DNA from: Desulforamulus profundi | GTDB lineage: Bacteria > Bacillota_B > Desulfotomaculia > Desulfotomaculales > Desulfotomaculaceae | Assembly: GCF_002607855.1 (NCBI RefSeq) | Contig: NZ_AWQQ01000095.1 | Location: forward strand, 69,909 to 86,342 | Length of the DNA: 16,434 nt | Direction: 5' to 3' | Position numbers and translations under genes: made by a program | The notes under the pieces: model-generated | Databases searched by the model: none | What the model saw: the letters and a program-made list of their open reading frames with translations, nothing else | What the model was told of the DNA's origin: nothing | Part shown: positions 13,956 to 16,434 of the stretch, piece by piece | Layout of the letters: each line of letters begins with the position of its first letter | How positions within the stretch are numbered: position 1 is the first letter of the stretch

Positions 13956-16060
13956 TTACAGCTTGATGGTAATTTTAATATCCAGGGCCGAGTATCCGTC
14001 GGGATAGGCGAATACCGGGTTGATATCCAATTCACTGATTTCTTCAAAGTCTAAAATTAACTTGGCCGCCCTGGCCACCATATCAATGATGCTCATCATA
14101 TCGGCGGGTTTATCCCCGCGGTAGCCCCGCAGCAGGGTAGAAGCCTTGGTCTCCTCAATCATGGCGGCAATTTCGGTGTGGGTAATTCCTTTGGCCAGGC
14201 GGAAGGAAACGTCCTTCAAGAGGTTTACATAAATGCCGCCCAGACCAAAGGCGATCAAAGGCCCAAACTGCATGTCCCGTGTCATACCGACAATCAGTTC
14301 GATACCCTTTGGCATCATCTTGCTGACTTCAATGCCGTAGGGTACGACATCGGGCAAATAGCGCTGCACATTTTCCATAATCTCGATGAACCCGTTGCGG
14401 ACCTCTTCAGCGCTGTTCAAACCAATCTTGACCCCGCCCACATCGGTTTTGTGCATGATTTTCGGGGAGGCCACTTTCAGCACCACCGGGTACCCCGTGG
14501 ATTCAGCCAGGGCAACCGCTTCATCCGGTGAAATGGCAAGCCTCACCGGGGCGGTGGAAATGCCGTAGGCTTCGGCCACGGCGGCAGCTTCGCTGCCCAG
14601 CAGAACGCTGCGGCGGTCACGGATCACGTCATAGAAGATGGCTTTGACTTTATTGGGGTTGATATCGTCAAAAAGGATTTCTTCTCCCCCCACAGGAGTG
14701 TCCGCCCGGCGCACGTAATTTACCATGCCGGCAATGGACTGAATGGCCGATTCCGGGAAGGTAAAGACAGGAATTTTTGCCTGATTCAGAATCTTAACCC
14801 CTTCGGCTAAGGCAACCCCGCCCATATAGGCTGTTAAAAGCGGTTTATCAGGATATTTCTCATGCAGTTCGATAATCTTTAGAGCAATACTTACAGGGTC
14901 GGTGACGGCGGTGGGGCAGACCAGAACAACCACACTGTCCACGTGGGGGTCCTTTATGACCGCTTCCAGGGCAAAGGCGTAACGGTCCGCCCCGGCATCG
15001 CCGATCACGTCAACGGGATTATAAATATTGGCTACCGCAGGAAGATTGGCCCGCAGGGCATCCAGTGTATCCTTTTCAAAGCGCGCCATGGTCAAGCCGG
15101 CATTTTCAATGGCATCCGAGGCCACAATGCCGGGTCCCCCGGCATTGGTGACAATGGCCACCCGGTCCCCCTTGGGCAGGGGCTGGTAGGAAAAGCAGGT
15201 GGCAAGGTCAAACAATTCCGTCATGGTATGGGCCCGCAGAATGCCTGCATGGGTAAAGGCCGTTTCATAGGCCAGGTCGCTGCCCGCCAGGGCGCCGGTA
15301 TGGGAGGAGGCGGCCTGGGCGCCGGCTTGACTGGTACCGGATTTTAGAACAATGACCGGTTTTTTCTTGGTGGCCTGGCTGGCCACATCCAGAAAATACC
15401 TGCCGTTATGTACATCTTCAATATAGCAGAGAATTACTTTGGTGAGCGGGTCGTCGGCCATGGCGGCGATAAAATCCGCCTCGTTCAGGTCTGCTTTGTT
15501 TCCCAGGCTGATGACCCGGCTGAAGCCAAGGCCGATGGACCGGGACCAGTCCATGATGGAAACCAGCATAGCCCCGCTTTGAGAAATAAAGGCGATGTCT
15601 CCTTGAGGGGGAATCCGGCGGCAAAGGAGGTGTTTAAGGGAATATGGGTGTCCATGATTCCTACACAGTTGGGACCCACCATGTGAATGCCGTATTTCTT
15701 GCAGATAAAGAGCAGCTTTTTCTCTAATTCCAGCCCCTCCGGACCCACTTCTTTAAAACCCGCCGTAATTACCACGGCATACTTGGTCCCCGTCTTGCCG
15801 CACTCATCCATCACATCCGGGCAGAATTTAGCCGGCACACAGACGACGGCCAAATCGATCTTGTCCGGTGCCTGGCTGACACTGCTGTAACAGGTTAGTC
15901 CTTCAATTACTGTTTCCTTTGGATTAATGGGAAAAATCTTACCGGCAAACCCGCTTTCAATAACGTTTTTAACAATTACATTGCCAATTTTTCCCGGCTT
16001 GTTAGACGCCCCGATAATGGCTACGGACCTTACGTTAAACAAGGGTGTTAAGTCTGCCAT
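13956..16060 (-). CDS. acs: ADP-forming acetyl/acyl-CoA synthetase, fused alpha-beta (one-base frameshift)
   Basis: Interconverts acyl-CoA + ADP + phosphate with acid + CoA + ATP through a phosphohistidine. Domains in order: CoA-binding Rossmann domain (residues ~1-130; SVAIIGASNKPGKIGN, AVVCVPAKFCPDV, VGPNCVGIMDTH), succinyl-CoA-ligase-like domains with the catalytic histidine in SSHTGALAGSDLA (~254) and TNAGGPGIVASDA, and a C-terminal ATP-grasp domain (TGYPVVLKVASPKIMHKTD, GLGGIYVNLLKDVSFRL, ELDINPVFA). One C is missing in the run at 15607-15611; adding it restores GFPPQGDIAFISQSGAMLVS and joins the two frames. The repaired length is 701 residues, right for the fused family. ATG at 16060 follows GGAAGGTGAGG. 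The BioD-like gene follows in the same operon. Substrate preference (acetate, propionate or aryl acids) cannot be told from sequence. Confidence 0.94.
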
Positions 16061-16140
16061 TAACCTCACCTTCCCAACACATAAATCCAACTAAGCATCT
16101 TTGCAAACAGAACATGCACTATGTCAACTAAGATCTAGGA

Positions 16141-16434
16141 GACTGTTGAAAAACTCCAAACAATAATAACCAAAAATAGATATTTTTAGCATAACAGGAA
16201 GGAAAATAGAGATATTTGTAGAAATAAATACCTATCATCAGATAGGGAGTGCTAATTTAATATGTTAAAGCAAAAAGGACGTCAATTATCTATAACCGAC
16301 ATTGATGTATTAGAGCAATGGAGTAACAGACCCCTTGTTTCTGAAAACAGCATCTATTATGCCCTTGCTGAAGCTGATGACATATTTTCCGACGAACTTT
16401 TTCTTCTGCATACTCCCATAAGGGGCGTCCTGCT
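16141..16434 (+). mobile_element. Left end of an insertion sequence, cut by the window edge
   Basis: The block begins with GACTGTTGAAAAACTCC (16141-16157), the type of terminal inverted repeat found on several IS families (IS1182-like ends come closest in my recollection). It follows a CTAG (16135-16138). A low-GC leader of ~100 bases and an open frame running off the window follow, consistent with IS layout. The right end is not available, so family and boundaries are uncertain. Confidence 0.5.
16262..16434 (+). CDS. Probable transposase, N-terminal part only
   Basis: An open frame from ATG 16262 to the window end (57 codons visible) beginning MLKQKGRQLSITDIDVLEQW, followed by SNRPLVSENSIYYALAEADD. 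A GGGAG lies 12 bases upstream. I cannot assign a family from this fragment. Its position ~120 bases inside an IS-like end and its AT-rich codon use, unlike the neighbouring acs gene, suggest a transposase. No catalytic residues are in view. It could instead be a different accessory gene. Confidence 0.5.
   Translation, partial: MLKQKGRQLSITDIDVLEQWSNRPLVSENSIYYALAEADDIFSDELFLLHTPIRGVL

Noticed and set aside
1..16434. CRISPR arrays, tRNA/rRNA genes, toxin-antitoxin pairs, phage genes
   Set aside because: Looked for on both strands; no repeat-spacer pattern, cloverleaf, rRNA signature or such gene pair was seen.

Overview
The window looks like chromosome from an anaerobic, endospore-forming Gram-positive bacterium of the Desulfotomaculum/Pelotomaculum (Peptococcaceae) type. 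This is inferred from gene content, not from a marker gene. The support is a spore germination protease (gpr), strong GGAGG-type ribosome binding sites, GTG/TTG starts, an FMN riboswitch, PduL used in place of Pta beside acetate kinase, and a fused ADP-forming acyl-CoA synthetase. There are no tRNA or rRNA genes and no CRISPR array.

Layout. 1-878: AT-rich DNA with no convincing gene. 924-2805: pduL-ackA, which turn acetyl-CoA (or propionyl-CoA) into acetate (propionate) plus ATP, closed by a terminator. 2850-3400: gene-poor, with a tiny self-contained transcription unit (promoter, 20-codon ORF, terminator), a small reverse-strand ORF fragment and a long palindrome. 3438-7270: a complete riboflavin operon behind a sigma-A promoter and an FMN riboswitch: ribD, ribE, ribBA, ribH, then a terminator. 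7297-7640: rpmB (ribosomal protein L28) on the minus strand. 7684-9810: recG. 9872-10066: a 64-residue protein with a SASP-like segment, tail to tail with gpr on the minus strand (10070-11054). 11177-12790: rsmD, coaD and a coiled-coil protein in one operon. 12825-16060 (minus): an operon of acs (ADP-forming acyl-CoA synthetase) followed by a BioD-like/DRTGG protein equivalent to the regulatory half of phosphotransacetylase. 16141-16434: the left end of an apparent insertion sequence, cut by the window edge.

Two acetyl-CoA-to-acetate ATP-generating routes therefore lie about 11 kb apart (PduL/AckA and Acs). The riboflavin operon encodes every dedicated enzyme from GTP and ribulose-5-P to riboflavin except the dephosphorylation step.

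The most striking feature is technical. Five conserved genes (ribD, recG, gpr, rsmD, acs) carry six frameshifts, and each is repaired by adding one base, mostly in or beside short homopolymers. The ribE start codon also reads ATC. I interpret this as uncorrected deletion errors in the source assembly (long-read or draft/metagenome), not gene decay. Gene calls here are given as repaired full-length genes. I found no clear new defence or biosynthetic system. The best candidates for unreported biology are the 2888-3096 micro-transcription unit, the SASP-like protein beside gpr, and the free-standing Pta regulatory domain paired with acs.
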